A stretch of DNA of 35,060 nucleotides from Xanthomonas bonasiae (GTDB lineage Bacteria > Pseudomonadota > Gammaproteobacteria > Xanthomonadales > Xanthomonadaceae). The first letter of the stretch is position 1. Each line of letters begins with the position of its first letter. The translations under genes and the position numbers were made by a program. Under the pieces are notes generated by a model that was not told the DNA's origin, did no database searches, and worked only from the letters and a program-made list of their open reading frames with translations. The stretch is from the NCBI RefSeq assembly GCF_017163705.1, contig NZ_JAFIWB010000039.1, positions 1 through 35,060 of the forward strand, read 5' to 3'. This document shows positions 1 through 8,708 of the stretch, one piece after another.

Positions 1-69
1 TGATCATCGCAAGGCCTCGGCTGTCTTCTCAGACCATATGATGCCAAAGCAGGCAGGTTTTTAGAGGTG

Positions 70-180
70 CCCTGAAGCCGCTCCTACACAGGCGGGCGCG
101 ACGGTGCAGCCCGTCAACCGACAGGCTGCGCCATCGCGGCGCTGGCCACCCGAGGCCAGCCGGAGCCGCTACAGGACTAC
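70..180. repeat. Degenerate REP-like palindrome downstream of the receptor gene
   Basis: A partial REP arm (TGAAGCCGCTCCTACA) at about 73-88 is followed by an imperfect palindrome at about 95-153 whose arms are GCGCGACGGTGCAGCC and GGCTGCGCCATCGC. A decayed opposite arm (GGAGCCGCTACAGGA) lies near 162-176. It sits just past the 3' end of the minus-strand receptor gene, so the hairpin may also help end or protect that transcript. No gene is visible in 1-194. Confidence 0.45.
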
Positions 181-194
181 CGGCCTTTTGCGCA

Positions 195-2591
195 TCAATG
201 CCAATGGACGTCGACCGACAGGCCCACGATGCGCGGCTCGTTGTACACCGCCGCCATGTAGTTCTCGATCACGCCCTTGAGGTTCTTCTCGTTGGTGATG
301 TTGCGCGCGAACGCCGCCACTTCCCACGCGCCGTAGTCGCCGCTGTAGCCCAGCTTCAGGCCGCCTTCGAAGCTGCCCTTGGAATTGAACTCGGTCGAGT
401 CGTACAGCACGAAGCTGGTCTTGCCCTGCTTGTTCCAGTCGGTGGCGACGAAGAACGCGCCGCCGTCGGCGACCGGGATGTCGTAGCGCGCGGCCAGGTT
501 GACGTTGTAGGTGGGCGCGTTCGGCAGCGGATTGCCGTCGATCTGGGCGAAGGTGTTGGCGCCGACCTTGATCGTCGGATCGTTCACCGTGCACACCACC
601 ACGCCGTTCAGCGCGCACACCTGCGCGTACACCCGCTTGTCCTGGATCTCGCTGTGCAGCAGGCTCAGGCCGGCGCTCAGCGACAGGTTCGGGATCGGGC
701 GCCAGTCCAGATCGGCTTCCATGCCGTAGGCCTTGGCCTTGTCGGCGTTGAACAGCACGCCGTTGCCGTTGGAGTCGTTGCCGTTGAGCTGGATGTCGTC
801 GACCGTGTAGGTGAAGCCGGTGACGTTCAGGCGCAGGCGGTTGTCGAACAGGCTGCTCTTGATGCCCGCTTCCCAGGACAGGATCGTCTCCGAATCGGCG
901 GTGGTGAAGTCGGAGTTGAACACCGCCGAACGGCCCTGGATGGTCGGGCCGCGGAAGCCGCGCGCCACCTTCGCGTACACGCTGACGTTGTCGTCGATCG
1001 CGTACATCGCGCTGAAATCCCAGCTCGGCTGCGTATCGGCCATGCGCACGTCGCGGCGGCCACGGTAGGTGACCACGCCGGCGGTGGTATCGGCGGTCTT
1101 GAGCAGCTTGGTTTCCTTGCTGTCGCGGGTCTGGCGCACGCCCGCGGTCAGGGTCAGCGCATCGGTGGCCTTGTAGGTCAACTGGCCGAAACCGGCCCAC
1201 GAGGTGTTGCTGTTGCGCAGGCGCACCCAGTTGTTCGGGTTGCGCGCCGCGGTCTGCAGGAAGTACGCGCGCTGGTAGAAATCGGTGGTGTCCTTGCCGT
1301 CGAAGTAGAACGCGCCGGCCTGCCACTGCAGCGCCGCGTCGCCTTCGCTGGCCAGGCGCAGCTCCTGCGTGTACTGGTCCAGGTCGCGCACCTGGCCCAT
1401 CGACTGGCCGTAGCCATTGGCCACGCCGTTGACCGGATAGTTCGCCGCCGCGCCGCCGTCGGTGTCGCCGCGGCTGTAGCCGGAGGTAGTTTCGTAGGCG
1501 CTGATCGAGGTCAGCGACACGCCGCCGAAGTCGTACACCCCCTTGAGCGAACCGCCGTGGGTCTTGTAGGCCTGCGGATTGTCGTGCGCCTCGTCGTAGG
1601 CCACTTGGTCGCGCGGCACGTCCACCTTATTGGAACCCTTGGTGACGGCATTACGCAGGAACAGCGTGGAGGTGCCGTCGTAGTCGCGGGTATGCGCCGA
1701 AGCCAGCAGCGAGAAGTCCTCGCTCGGCTTGAGCAGCAGCTGCAGGCGCGCGTTGCGGTCGTCGTAGCCGCCCATCGCGTCCTTCTTCGGCGTCACCGTG
1801 CCGTCGGCGCTGGGGCCGCTGTAGGTGTTGTCCACCCAATCGTCGCGGTGCTGGTACAACGCCGACACGCGGAACGACAGCACGTCGTTGATCGGGCCGC
1901 CGAAACCGCCGTCGAGCGAGGTGGTGCCGTAGCTGCCGTAGCTGGCGCTGAGCCGGCCGCTGTAGTCGTCGCTGGGCTTGATGCTGTCGAACTTGACGAT
2001 GCCGGCGGTGGTGTTGCGGCCGAACAGCGAGCCCTGCGGACCGCGCAGCACTTCCACCTGGTCCAGGTCGTAGACCGGATTGGACTTCAGCACCACATGC
2101 TCCAGCACCACGTCGTCCTGGATGATCGACACCGGCTGCGAGGCGCCGAGATAGAAGTCGATGTTGCCCAGGCCGCGGATGTAGAAGCGCGGGAAGATGC
2201 GGCCGGTGGTGGTCTCGGCGTAGAAGCTGGGCACCCGGCCGGACAGCGCCAGCAACGTGTCGTCGCCGCCGGCGGTGTAGTTGCGCATCGCATCGCCCTG
2301 CACCACGCCCACCGACACGGGCACTTCCTGCAGGTTCTGCTCGCGGTGCTCGGCGGTGACGGTGATGGTGTCCAGCGAGGTCGCCGCATCGCCGGTCGCG
2401 GTGCCGCGCGTGGCCTGCTGCTCGCTACCGGCCAGCGACGGCGCCATGTCCTGGGCGGCGGCCGCGGTGACGATCGACGCCAGCAGCAGGCCGGCGCAGG
2501 CCTGGGCCAGGCGGTTACGGACCGGGGCAGCGGACAGGCGCGACGAACGCGTGGCCGAGCGGCACGCGGAAAGATCGGGATGCAGCAACAT
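195..2591 (-). CDS. TonB-dependent outer-membrane receptor
   Basis: The protein has 798 residues and should be an outer-membrane gated channel powered by TonB-ExbBD. The start at 2591 is preceded by AAAGGAATCGCC, a good ribosome site, and gives an N-terminus with a hydrophobic run (ACAGLLLASIVTAAAA) ending at AAAQ, a plausible signal peptidase I site. A TonB-box-like stretch (LDTITVTAEHRE) follows, then a plug domain with VPVSVGVV, a FYIRGLG motif and LDQVEVLRGPQGSLFGRN. The rest is beta-barrel sequence ending in an aromatic-rich VDVHWH tail. The plug motifs and length fit the iron-complex/FyuA-like class of receptors, but no siderophore, regulator or transport gene lies next to it, so the substrate is unknown. 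It is transcribed alone. The long open frame on the opposite strand is a GC-bias shadow. Confidence 0.93.
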   Translation of the reverse strand: MLLHPDLSACRSATRSSRLSAAPVRNRLAQACAGLLLASIVTAAAAQDMAPSLAGSEQQATRGTATGDAATSLDTITVTAEHREQNLQEVPVSVGVVQGDAMRNYTAGGDDTLLALSGRVPSFYAETTTGRIFPRFYIRGLGNIDFYLGASQPVSIIQDDVVLEHVVLKSNPVYDLDQVEVLRGPQGSLFGRNTTAGIVKFDSIKPSDDYSGRLSASYGSYGTTSLDGGFGGPINDVLSFRVSALYQHRDDWVDNTYSGPSADGTVTPKKDAMGGYDDRNARLQLLLKPSEDFSLLASAHTRDYDGTSTLFLRNAVTKGSNKVDVPRDQVAYDEAHDNPQAYKTHGGSLKGVYDFGGVSLTSISAYETTSGYSRGDTDGGAAANYPVNGVANGYGQSMGQVRDLDQYTQELRLASEGDAALQWQAGAFYFDGKDTTDFYQRAYFLQTAARNPNNWVRLRNSNTSWAGFGQLTYKATDALTLTAGVRQTRDSKETKLLKTADTTAGVVTYRGRRDVRMADTQPSWDFSAMYAIDDNVSVYAKVARGFRGPTIQGRSAVFNSDFTTADSETILSWEAGIKSSLFDNRLRLNVTGFTYTVDDIQLNGNDSNGNGVLFNADKAKAYGMEADLDWRPIPNLSLSAGLSLLHSEIQDKRVYAQVCALNGVVVCTVNDPTIKVGANTFAQIDGNPLPNAPTYNVNLAARYDIPVADGGAFFVATDWNKQGKTSFVLYDSTEFNSKGSFEGGLKLGYSGDYGAWEVAAFARNITNEKNLKGVIENYMAAVYNEPRIVGLSVDVHWH

Positions 2592-2799
2592 GGCGATTCC
2601 TTTGGGCTGGATGACGATTCCGTTCGGCTTGCGCAGCAGCCCGCGACGGCGCGCCAGACGATGGCGTAGCGCGGCACGATATGTCATCCATGTTGCAACT
2701 CCGTGGCATCGCCGGCATGCGCGTGACGGCATGCAACGAAAGCGCGGTCCTCGCCAGGAGGCCGGCCTGCGCCTGCAACTCGGTGCGTGCCGCGCCGCG

Positions 2800-3216
2800 T
2801 CAGTCGCTATCGATCCCGATCGCCGTCAACAGCAGGTTGGGTGAGTCATCACTCCCCGCCACTTCCGACAGCATGCCGGTGACGCGCACGATCTGCCCGG
2901 CGCCTTCTTCTTCCAGATGCGCTGCCTGGTCCTTGGTCACCGCCAGGCGCAGGCGCCGCACAGCGTCGTGGCGTGGCGCCTGACCGGCGGGCGTCGCCGC
3001 CACGCACACCGGCTTCGGCAGCACCAGCACCTCGCTGTCGGCATCGGCTGCAACAGCTTCACTGGCCGGCGCTGTTTTTGCGTGCGGCTCCAACTTGCCG
3101 GACAGCGTGACCTTGATCGGGCCATAGGGCAGGCAGTGCGGCTGCGCTGCCCGCGCGATCGGCGCGGCCGCCAGCGACGACCACAACAGCAACAGCGGCA
3201 ACATCCGGATCGACAT
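2800..3216 (-). CDS. Small secreted protein related to the DUF4431-like protein at 10159-10557
   Basis: A protein of 138 residues with an N-terminal signal peptide (MLPLLLLWSSLAAAPIARA, cleavage near ARAAQ). The mature part starts QPHCLPYGPIKVTLSGKL, has a second cysteine in LPKPVCVAA, then RLRLAVTKDQ and GQIVRVTGMLSE. The same order occurs in the protein at 10159-10557: CLPG...VGLTGVL, LPAPVCV, RLQLFL, GKRITLPGEL. The two are therefore probable paralogues with a conserved cysteine pair, likely periplasmic. This copy has lost the TGHHHTP segment of the other. The start could also be at 3204, and neither start has a strong ribosome site. A possible promoter (CTGACG, 19 bp, GCGTAT on the minus strand) lies at 3251-3281. 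Confidence 0.7.
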   Translation of the reverse strand: MSIRMLPLLLLWSSLAAAPIARAAQPHCLPYGPIKVTLSGKLEPHAKTAPASEAVAADADSEVLVLPKPVCVAATPAGQAPRHDAVRRLRLAVTKDQAAHLEEEGAGQIVRVTGMLSEVAGSDDSPNLLLTAIGIDSD

Positions 3217-3529
3217 CGGCAGCACACACGCAGGGAAGACCGGCGCGAGGATACGCCAGCTTGATGGCCGTGGCGCGTCAGCTGTCCAGGCCTCATCACG
3301 CGGTTCCCGTCCGGGTTTCACCGGCACCAGCCATTGCAGGTCTTGGCGATCTCACAGCCGCAAGGAACTGCAGCCATGCCGTGCGCGATCCCGCTTTGCA
3401 CATCCATGGCCGCGGCGAGCGGTTGCCTGCGGACCTCGCCGGATTCGATATCCGGTCGCATTGCCTCCTTGGACGCATGCCTGGCCGCGTAGTACCGTGC
3501 CGTGTCCACACGCGAAGGAGAGAGCAAGG
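3217..3529. other. Intergenic region between divergent genes, with a weak possible small ORF
   Basis: This gap holds the promoters of the divergent genes at 2800-3216 and 3530-4420. On the minus strand an open frame of 69 codons (3318-3527) reads with gene-like codons and ends CEIAKTCNGWCR, a cysteine-rich tail. It has no clear ribosome site and its start overlaps the promoter of the plus-strand gene, so I do not call it as a gene. No repeat or RNA was recognised. Confidence 0.3.
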
Positions 3530-4420
3530 ATGCGGATCGGGATGATGACCGTGCTGCTGGCGCTGGCTCCCGCGGCGGAAGCGGAGGCGGAGGGAGGAAA
3601 GCTGGGATGGCTGCGGGCGCACGAGATCGTGGACCTGTGGCAAGACTTCTCCGTCAACGACGACATCATCGCCGAGGACTATGCGGGTTTCGTCCGCGCC
3701 GTCGATCTCGATGGCGACGGCACCGACGAGATCGTCTACCTCAACTCGTCGTACTGCATCGGATCCAGCAGCGACTGCCCCAACAGCATCGACGTCCTGC
3801 GCAAGCGCGTTCCGGGCAAGACCCCGTCCATCGGCCGGCGCGTCGACGAATGGGAAGCCAGGGCACGCAAGACCGGGTACGTCCCGGACGCCGGCGAGCA
3901 GATTCCCGGAGAGGTAATGGAACTGCAGACCAAGGGCAATCGCATCGACGTCACCTTCGTCGTCCGCGAGACCTCGCCGATCTGCCTGCGGCACCAGCGC
4001 GCGCCCGACGGCAGCGATCGCTGCCCGCCACCGGGACGCTACACCTGGGCCTATGCCTGGGCGCCCGGCAAACTGACGCGCCTGCCCGACAGCCGCTACG
4101 AGAAGAACGTGGCCAAGTCCCACTTCCCCGCACAGCTCCAAGGCAAATGGGTGATCGCAGGTGGCTCGTGCGAAAAAGCCGACGACCCTAGCCATTACCT
4201 CACGTTCGGCAACGAGCGAATGACCGGCATGGGCGAGGACATCTGGCCCAACCTCGTTACCCTGCTCGCACGGACGCCGTGGACCTGGCAGATCCTCACC
4301 GCCTCGGCGAGCGATCCCGACAAGGAAGTTGCCGCCGTCTTCATGCTGGGCCAGCGCGGGGATCGCCTGGTCGTCGCCGAAGAGTCGCGGGTGCGCACCT
4401 TCGATCGCTGCAGTTTCTAG
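3530..4420 (+). CDS. Secreted protein with a calcium-binding FG-GAP/VCBS-like motif, function unknown
   Basis: The product has 296 residues. The start at 3530 is preceded by GAAGGAGAGAGCAAGG, a strong ribosome site, and gives a short signal peptide (MRIGMMTVLLALAPAAEAEA). At about residues 55-70 it has VDLDGDGTDEIVYLN, the D-x-D-x-D-G loop typical of FG-GAP/VCBS-type or EF-hand-like calcium sites. Several cysteines (CIGSSSDC, CLRHQ, RCPP, GSCEKAD, RCSF) suggest disulfides in the periplasm or outside the cell. The C-terminal half is rich in Trp and Tyr. I do not recognise a family beyond the calcium loop. It stands alone and converges with the membrane-protein gene ending at 4593. Confidence 0.8.
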   Translation: MRIGMMTVLLALAPAAEAEAEGGKLGWLRAHEIVDLWQDFSVNDDIIAEDYAGFVRAVDLDGDGTDEIVYLNSSYCIGSSSDCPNSIDVLRKRVPGKTPSIGRRVDEWEARARKTGYVPDAGEQIPGEVMELQTKGNRIDVTFVVRETSPICLRHQRAPDGSDRCPPPGRYTWAYAWAPGKLTRLPDSRYEKNVAKSHFPAQLQGKWVIAGGSCEKADDPSHYLTFGNERMTGMGEDIWPNLVTLLARTPWTWQILTASASDPDKEVAAVFMLGQRGDRLVVAEESRVRTFDRCSF

Positions 4421-4592
4421 ACGAAGATCCTGACGGCAATCATGCGCAAGCGCCGCGCGATATGCCGCTGGATGGCCCCAATGCCCGCTTCCATCCGCGT
4501 GCGGGCAGCCGGGTTCGCGGAGAGCACGCGACCTACCGGGGATACGAAACCGCGCGTGACGACGGCCTCCTCTATACGAGGCCTCGAGCTGG

Positions 4593-4997
4593 CTAGCCCG
4601 CGTTCGCGCGAGCGCCCGCCACGGAAACTCCGAGCATGCGCATGATGGGACCGGTCACGAGCACGCCGAGGATCGAGCTCGGCGTCCCCCAGAAGAGGAC
4701 AGAGACATAGATCATGGACGCCCCACCACCGGTGTATGGGCGTACGCAATCGGTGTAGTACGCCAGTCCCAGCCAGGGCGCGAACAGCAGGCAGCCGCCG
4801 ACGGCGCGCAACGGGTTGGCCGTCGCCAGCGCGATGATTGGCGGCAGCAAGGGAACGAGCAGGAACATCCCCAACGCGGCAAGGAATTCCCGCAACCCGT
4901 GCTGGTAGCAGGCAAAGCTATTGAATGCTTGCAGGGCCACGACGCCAAGAATGGCGACAAGGCCATATGTCACTGCGCGACCGCGATTGATCAGCAT
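4593..4997 (-). CDS. Small integral membrane protein, unknown function
   Basis: A protein of 134 residues with about four hydrophobic segments: near 11-31 (AVTYGLVAILGVVALQAF), 37-60 (FLAALGMFLLVPLLPPIIAL), 66-82 (VGGCLLFAPWLGLAYY) and 95-120 (MIYVSVLFWGT...LGVLVTGPIM). The start codon is only two bases past an attC-like structure (5000-5109), the position expected for a cassette gene. No family was recognised. The 170 bases between its stop and the plus-strand gene end at 4420 show nothing I can name. Confidence 0.7.
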   Translation of the reverse strand: MLINRGRAVTYGLVAILGVVALQAFNSFACYQHGLREFLAALGMFLLVPLLPPIIALATANPLRAVGGCLLFAPWLGLAYYTDCVRPYTGGGASMIYVSVLFWGTPSSILGVLVTGPIMRMLGVSVAGARANAG

Positions 4998-4999
4998 GG

Positions 5000-5109
5000 A
5001 CGTTGCGCCTGATGCGGGCCGATCCGCAAAGTGGGAGCGGCTTGTGGTGAAGCGTCGACAACATGCAGCGATGGCACATCTCTTTAGCGGATCGAACGAA
5101 CTTCTAAAT
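5000..5109 (-). other. Candidate long attC-like recombination site
   Basis: Read on the minus strand, the site begins exactly at the stop codon of the lipoprotein gene with ATTTAGAAGTTCGTTCGATC, which resembles the left end of an aadA-type attC (GTCTAACAATTCGTTCAAGC). It ends CATCAGGCGCAACGT two bases before the next start codon. Perfect 8-bp inverted arms (CGATCCGC at 5020-5027, GCGGATCG at 5087-5094) flank a central part that itself resembles a REP arm. Both outer 7-mers deviate from RYYYAAC and GTTRRRY, so this would be a decayed site. Confidence 0.4.
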
Positions 5110-5426
5110 CACCACTTCCCGAAGTACGACGAAATGTCGAAATAGACGTCTCGCTCTTCGCCGGATGGCCGCGAGATCGTAATCAGGTCCATGACCGGTG
5201 GTCCGGACAGAAGCGACTGCGATTTTACCTGCGCACCGGGGTAGTGCTGATTGAGCCAGTCCCTTTCCGCTCGTATTCCCTGTCCTTCGCTGTGCGCAGC
5301 GGATAGATCGACTGCATGCTCCGGGGAAGAACCGTCGCCGTGGGCGATGTTCGCCCGCGGAGGCGACGCGGATTGGCAAGCCGAGAGACTTGTCGAAAGA
5401 ACGACAGCCAACATTACACGCCGCAT
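5109..5426 (-). CDS. Small predicted lipoprotein
   Basis: A protein of 105 residues. The N-terminus MRRVMLAVVLSTSLSAC is a type II signal peptide with lipobox LSAC, so Cys17 should be lipidated and the protein anchored in the envelope. AGGGGGAATCGT before the ATG is a good ribosome site. The mature part is charged and ends YFDISSYFGKW. It contains ERDWLNQHYPGAQVKSQSLL and a short beta-rich tail (PVMDLITISRPSG), the kind of small domain often seen in orphan lipoproteins. No family was recognised. Its stop codon lies at the edge of the attC-like site at 5000-5109. Confidence 0.72.
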   Translation of the reverse strand: MRRVMLAVVLSTSLSACQSASPPRANIAHGDGSSPEHAVDLSAAHSEGQGIRAERDWLNQHYPGAQVKSQSLLSGPPVMDLITISRPSGEERDVYFDISSYFGKW

Positions 5427-5510
5427 ACGATTCCCCCTAGGTGATCCCGACATCCCTGGACCGCTCAGAACCGGCTGTCCCCCGCGGCCGGACAAGGCTG
5501 TCGCCTCGCG

Positions 5511-6041
5511 TCACTCGGCCACTACGGGCCGCTGGATCTTTTTACCACAGGTGGAACAGAACGCGTCGCTGCCCGCCACCTCATGGCCATCGGCGCATCG
5601 CTGTCGCGAGAGCAGGCGCGGTGTACGGTACGCCGAGTAGAGAATGGCGAAGGCGGCACCATAGAACACCAACCAATGCCCGGAGAATGCACGGATGACC
5701 GAAGCGTCACCGATCCTCTTGAGATCCTGCGCTTCGCTAGTCGCCATGATCCAGAAGAAGTTGGCGGCGGCATAGACGAATAGCGCGTATCCCGTGTAGC
5801 GCATCCATGGCGGGCATCCGGACAGCACCGTCTTCCAGTAGTCGCGGTGCGGCCTGCCCCGAGTGATACGGGTGGCGATCAGCACTGCGGGAAGCCACAC
5901 CACGAAGATGCCGATGTGCAGCGACCAGACCAATGCACCGCCTGGAACCCGGAGTCCGAGCAGGGAGGCGACGTGGACGCAGAGGCTCAGCAGCAGCCCG
6001 ACCGCCGCCAATGCCATGAAAGGGAGGAGTAGTGCGGCCAT
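5511..6041 (-). CDS. Membrane protein with a C-terminal zinc ribbon
   Basis: A protein of 176 residues. The start at 6041 is chosen over 6062 because AGGGGCAACG lies directly before it. Hydrophobic segments occur near residues 1-28 (MAALLLPFMALAAVGLLLSL), 40-58 (LVWSLHIGIFVVWLPAVLIA), 85-104 (GYALFVYAAANFFWIM) and 125-142 (WLVFYGAAFAILYSAY). The cytoplasmic tail reads CADGHEVAGSDAFCSTCGKKI, a zinc-ribbon-like cysteine/histidine cluster. Function unknown. An attC-like end (GGGGCAACG) abuts the start codon, so this may also be a former cassette gene. Confidence 0.72.
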   Translation of the reverse strand: MAALLLPFMALAAVGLLLSLCVHVASLLGLRVPGGALVWSLHIGIFVVWLPAVLIATRITRGRPHRDYWKTVLSGCPPWMRYTGYALFVYAAANFFWIMATSEAQDLKRIGDASVIRAFSGHWLVFYGAAFAILYSAYRTPRLLSRQRCADGHEVAGSDAFCSTCGKKIQRPVVAE

Positions 6042-6160
6042 CGTTGCCCCTGATTGATACATGACGCCTGAGTCGGCGGAATCTCAAGACAGCTTGGAAC
6101 GAATGCGTTGCCATAGAGCGCCACGGCCGCAGCGCGAACCGGCGCGGGCGTGACGAAGTG

Positions 6161-6556
6161 TCAGGTCGCGCGGGCGCGAACCTGCACGACATTGCCTTCC
6201 GGATCATGCCCATCCAAATGCAGTTGATCGCGCCAGCGCCACGCCGAGGCGAGCGGCTTGAAGGCACCGCCGCAGGATTCGGCCGCGGACCGGGCATGCT
6301 CCAGGCTCTCCACCAGGAACGAGCATTTGATTGGCGTCCCCGCTCTCACGTGGAGCGGCCCAGGTGCGGGAGCAGGCGCCCTGTCGCCCGCCATGCGAAC
6401 CACGGCGATTTCGTAGTGGGCATTCCCCACCACCACGAAAGCGTCGTCCTGCTCCACAAGGTCGAGCGAAAGCGTCTTCCTGTAGAACTCGGCGACCCAC
6501 TCGATGTTCCGGGCGTAGATCACGCTGAGGGCATGGACGGGATGCGAGGTGCTCAT
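6161..6556 (-). CDS. VOC (glyoxalase/bleomycin-resistance fold) family protein
   Basis: A cytoplasmic protein of 131 residues covering one vicinal-oxygen-chelate domain. It has the opening strand ALSVIYARNIEWVAEFYRKTLSLDL, the middle strand FVVVGNAHYEIAVVRM, the second half IKCSFLVESLEHARSAAESCGG, and the closing WRDQLHLDGHDPEGNVVQVRAR. The DPEGNVVQV ending is the usual metal-site strand of the family. VOC proteins of this size act as glyoxalases, dioxygenases or antibiotic-binding proteins, and nothing here tells which. The start codon overlaps the stop of the upstream gene by four bases (ATGA), so the two are translationally coupled. Confidence 0.85.
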   Translation of the reverse strand: MSTSHPVHALSVIYARNIEWVAEFYRKTLSLDLVEQDDAFVVVGNAHYEIAVVRMAGDRAPAPAPGPLHVRAGTPIKCSFLVESLEHARSAAESCGGAFKPLASAWRWRDQLHLDGHDPEGNVVQVRARAT

Positions 6557-6990
6557 GCAATCGGCTCCGGTTCGAAGGCTTGGTTGGGCAGCTGCTGGCC
6601 GCACCATGGACAGAATCGCGCAAACGCATAGTGCTCGTTGATCGACCAGCACGCATCCTCCCCCCTGAACAGTCCGAACGCGAATCGGACCTCGGCGTCG
6701 GGATGCGTCGCAGCGGCGAGCATGTGGATGCAGCAGTACTTGCTCAACCGTTCGCGATGCGTCACACGCTCGGGAAACTGGGCGTCCAGCCAGCTGGCGC
6801 TCCACCGCTGGCACGCTGCGCACTCTTCGATATGCGTCATTGCCTCGTACGTCGTCCGGTCGGGGAAATGCGCTTCTTCGACGGCGATCATCCCTTCCAG
6901 CGTCAGCTTGAGCGCGGCATCCCCGTCGATGCGGTCGCGCATGCTCGCCATCGTCTGTCGGGCGGCAAGGCAGGTCTCGTCGGTCGTCAT
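6553..6990 (-). CDS. Cysteine-rich zinc-ribbon protein, unknown function
   Basis: A soluble protein of 145 residues. The pairs HIEECAAC (about residues 75-82), KYCCIHM and FCPWCGQQLP (near the C-terminus) look like zinc ligands. The YCC...CPWCG(x)LP pattern resembles DUF6980-type small proteins, but I cannot confirm that family. The start at 6990 has a weak ribosome site. Upstream in-frame sequence to 7143 lacks gene-like character. The gene forms an operon with the VOC gene through an ATGA overlap. It follows an attC-like hairpin (about 7020-7061). Confidence 0.72.
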   Translation of the reverse strand: MTTDETCLAARQTMASMRDRIDGDAALKLTLEGMIAVEEAHFPDRTTYEAMTHIEECAACQRWSASWLDAQFPERVTHRERLSKYCCIHMLAAATHPDAEVRFAFGLFRGEDACWSINEHYAFARFCPWCGQQLPNQAFEPEPIA

Positions 6991-7055
6991 GTGCTGTTCG
7001 TTCGCTGCGATGCGTGAGATCGACCGAGCCGCAAGCGGCCTAGGTCGGCATAGCG

Positions 7056-7568
7056 TCAGGCAACATCCAGCGCTGCCTGCAGCCGCGAAAGCTTGTGGAG
7101 GTATTCGTCCGTGTACGCCCAATCGGGCTGAAGCCTTGCCCACACCGCTTGGCGCTTGAGCGCGCGTGCCGCGTAAGGCTTGGCCGAAGCATCGATCGCG
7201 CCCTCATCGGCGAGCTGGCCGAATGCCGTCGCCAGCACCGAGACGTCCGTGGTGAAGATGTACTGCTGATCGTCGAAATCGGGATCTTCGATCTGCTCGC
7301 GCACCGTGGACTCGTTGAAGATCGCGTCGGAATACTCGGACACCTCCATCTCTCCAACCGACTCGATCGTCCAGACGATGCAGTCCTCGAGCGGTTCACC
7401 TGGATGGTGCTTGCGCCATTCGCGGTACTCGTGAAGGGCGGTGTCTCCTTCGTCGGATCCGAACGGGGCAAGCTCGTCCGTGCAATCCCAGAAGAATTCA
7501 TCCGGAATGATCTGGAGCGCGCGGGGATGGCCGTGTTCCTTGTCGATACCGCCGAGATCTTCTTCCAT
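7056..7568 (-). CDS. Soluble acidic protein, unknown function
   Basis: A protein of 170 residues with a strongly supported start: AGGAGGGAACATC directly precedes the ATG at 7568. It reads FFWDCTDELAPFGSDEGDTAL, then EYREWRKHHPGEPLEDCI, and ends with a helical YTDEYLHKLSRLQAAL. There is no signal peptide or membrane segment, and it is rich in Asp and Glu, so it is probably cytosolic. The ELAPFGSDEGD block is reminiscent of E. coli YfeS-type proteins, but I would not transfer a function. The stop TGA lies in GCCTGAC, an attC-like left core followed by a GC-rich hairpin. Confidence 0.75.
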   Translation of the reverse strand: MEEDLGGIDKEHGHPRALQIIPDEFFWDCTDELAPFGSDEGDTALHEYREWRKHHPGEPLEDCIVWTIESVGEMEVSEYSDAIFNESTVREQIEDPDFDDQQYIFTTDVSVLATAFGQLADEGAIDASAKPYAARALKRQAVWARLQPDWAYTDEYLHKLSRLQAALDVA

Positions 7569-7978
7569 GATGTTCCCTCCTGCCTGTGCGGACTGAATGG
7601 GCGGGATTGTAGGGGCTTCGGTTGCCGAACGGGAGCAGGCGCTCAGACCTTTCGACAGGCTTGCGAGCCTCTTGCCTGACGACACCGAGGTCGGCGTACC
7701 GCTGGAACGTCTTAGCGCGTCCGGGCCGCCGCTGACATCAGGTTGTCCCCATCCTTGCCGAAGCAGGCGCTGGGGAGCGGGCGCGCTGCAATCGGTGCTC
7801 GTTCGCGGATAGCCACGCATTCGACCGCGAGGTGGTGCGCGGGCGCCTGCGTGTCCGCCTCGCGCTTCCCGAATAGCGGTGAAGCCGCAAATGGATGACG
7901 CCGGATCGCCTCGGGTCGCTTGACGCCAACTCGCTGCCATTGGCCCACACTATTGCCCCCACCCCTGGAGTGATCGAG
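7569..7978. other. Intergenic region between divergent genes
   Basis: About 410 bases with no credible gene on either strand. Open frames crossing it have poor codon use and no ribosome sites. On the minus strand a -10-like TACAAT lies about 40 bases upstream of the start at 7568, with no clear -35. On the plus strand the start at 7979 is preceded by CTGGAGTGATCGAG. No repeat or RNA was recognised. Confidence 0.5.
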
Positions 7979-8662
7979 ATGCAGAAAGCTTGGCTGTTCG
8001 CCCTGTTGGCGATACCGGCGATGGCGCATGCCGCGCCGGACGATGCCGATGCGGCCACCTGCCGCAATGGCCTGTTCACCAACAGCCCGGCCGGGTTCGC
8101 GCTCGCCAAGGTCGCGGTACCGCGGTTATACCTGCTCGACGACAGCGACGGTTGCCCGGGCAAGGGCGAGGCCGCCTGCCGGCAGCGCGCCTACGTGGTC
8201 AAGGGCGATGTGGTGGTGCTGGCGCAGCGGCGCGACGGGTTTGCCTGCGCGTTCTATCCCAACAAGGTCGGCGGCAGTGCCGGCTGGGTCGCACAGGCCA
8301 GCGTGCAGCCGTTGCCGAGCATGGCCCAGCCGACGCCGCAGGCCTGGAACGGCCGCTGGCACGATGGCGACAATGAGCTGCAGTTGACCGCCAATGGCGA
8401 CGGCAGCGTCACCGTCAACGGCGATGCCTACTGGCCCAGCGCCGCCCCGGATCCGGAGCAGGTGCCTGGCGGCCCGCACATAGGCGCCGTCACCGCGCGC
8501 GGCTATCCGGAAGGCAACCGGGTCGAGGTCAGCGACGACGAGTGCAAGGTCCGCCTGCACCTGCTCGGCGACCTGCTGGTGGTCGCGGACAACCTGCAGT
8601 GTGGCGGGGCGAACGTGAGCTTCGGTGGAGTGTATCGGCGAGAGGCGGCGGCGCGGCGGTGA
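7979..8662 (+). CDS. Secreted protein, unknown function
   Basis: A protein of 227 residues with signal peptide MQKAWLFALLAIPAMAHAAPD (cleavage after AHA). The start is supported by GGAG at a normal distance. The mature part contains several cysteines (ATCRNGLF, DGCPGKGEAACRQR, FACAFYPN, DECKV, LQCGG). It also has KGDVVVLAQRRDGFACAFYP...AGWVAQASVQPLP, which looks like an SH3-like beta-barrel followed by a linker, then a C-terminal lipocalin/MliC-like beta domain (WNGRWHDGDNELQLTANGDGSV...FGGVYRR). A periplasmic role is likely and the substrate is unknown. It converges with the gene at 8709-9095. Confidence 0.8.
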   Translation: MQKAWLFALLAIPAMAHAAPDDADAATCRNGLFTNSPAGFALAKVAVPRLYLLDDSDGCPGKGEAACRQRAYVVKGDVVVLAQRRDGFACAFYPNKVGGSAGWVAQASVQPLPSMAQPTPQAWNGRWHDGDNELQLTANGDGSVTVNGDAYWPSAAPDPEQVPGGPHIGAVTARGYPEGNRVEVSDDECKVRLHLLGDLLVVADNLQCGGANVSFGGVYRREAAARR

Positions 8663-8708
8663 GGTTGCGGCCAAGTAGCGACCACGGCCGTGCCGCCTAC
8701 ACTCGCTG

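Noticed and set aside
198..2669. Long plus-strand open frame of over 800 codons opposite the first TonB receptor
   Set aside because: Its product is low-complexity (Val, Ala, Arg, Gly rich) with no domain, and it mirrors the receptor's codon positions. It is an effect of high GC content.
4421..4592. Possible transposase remnant (minus-strand frame ending AIQRHIARRLRMIAVRIF)
   Set aside because: No transposase motif, terminal repeats or target duplication could be seen.
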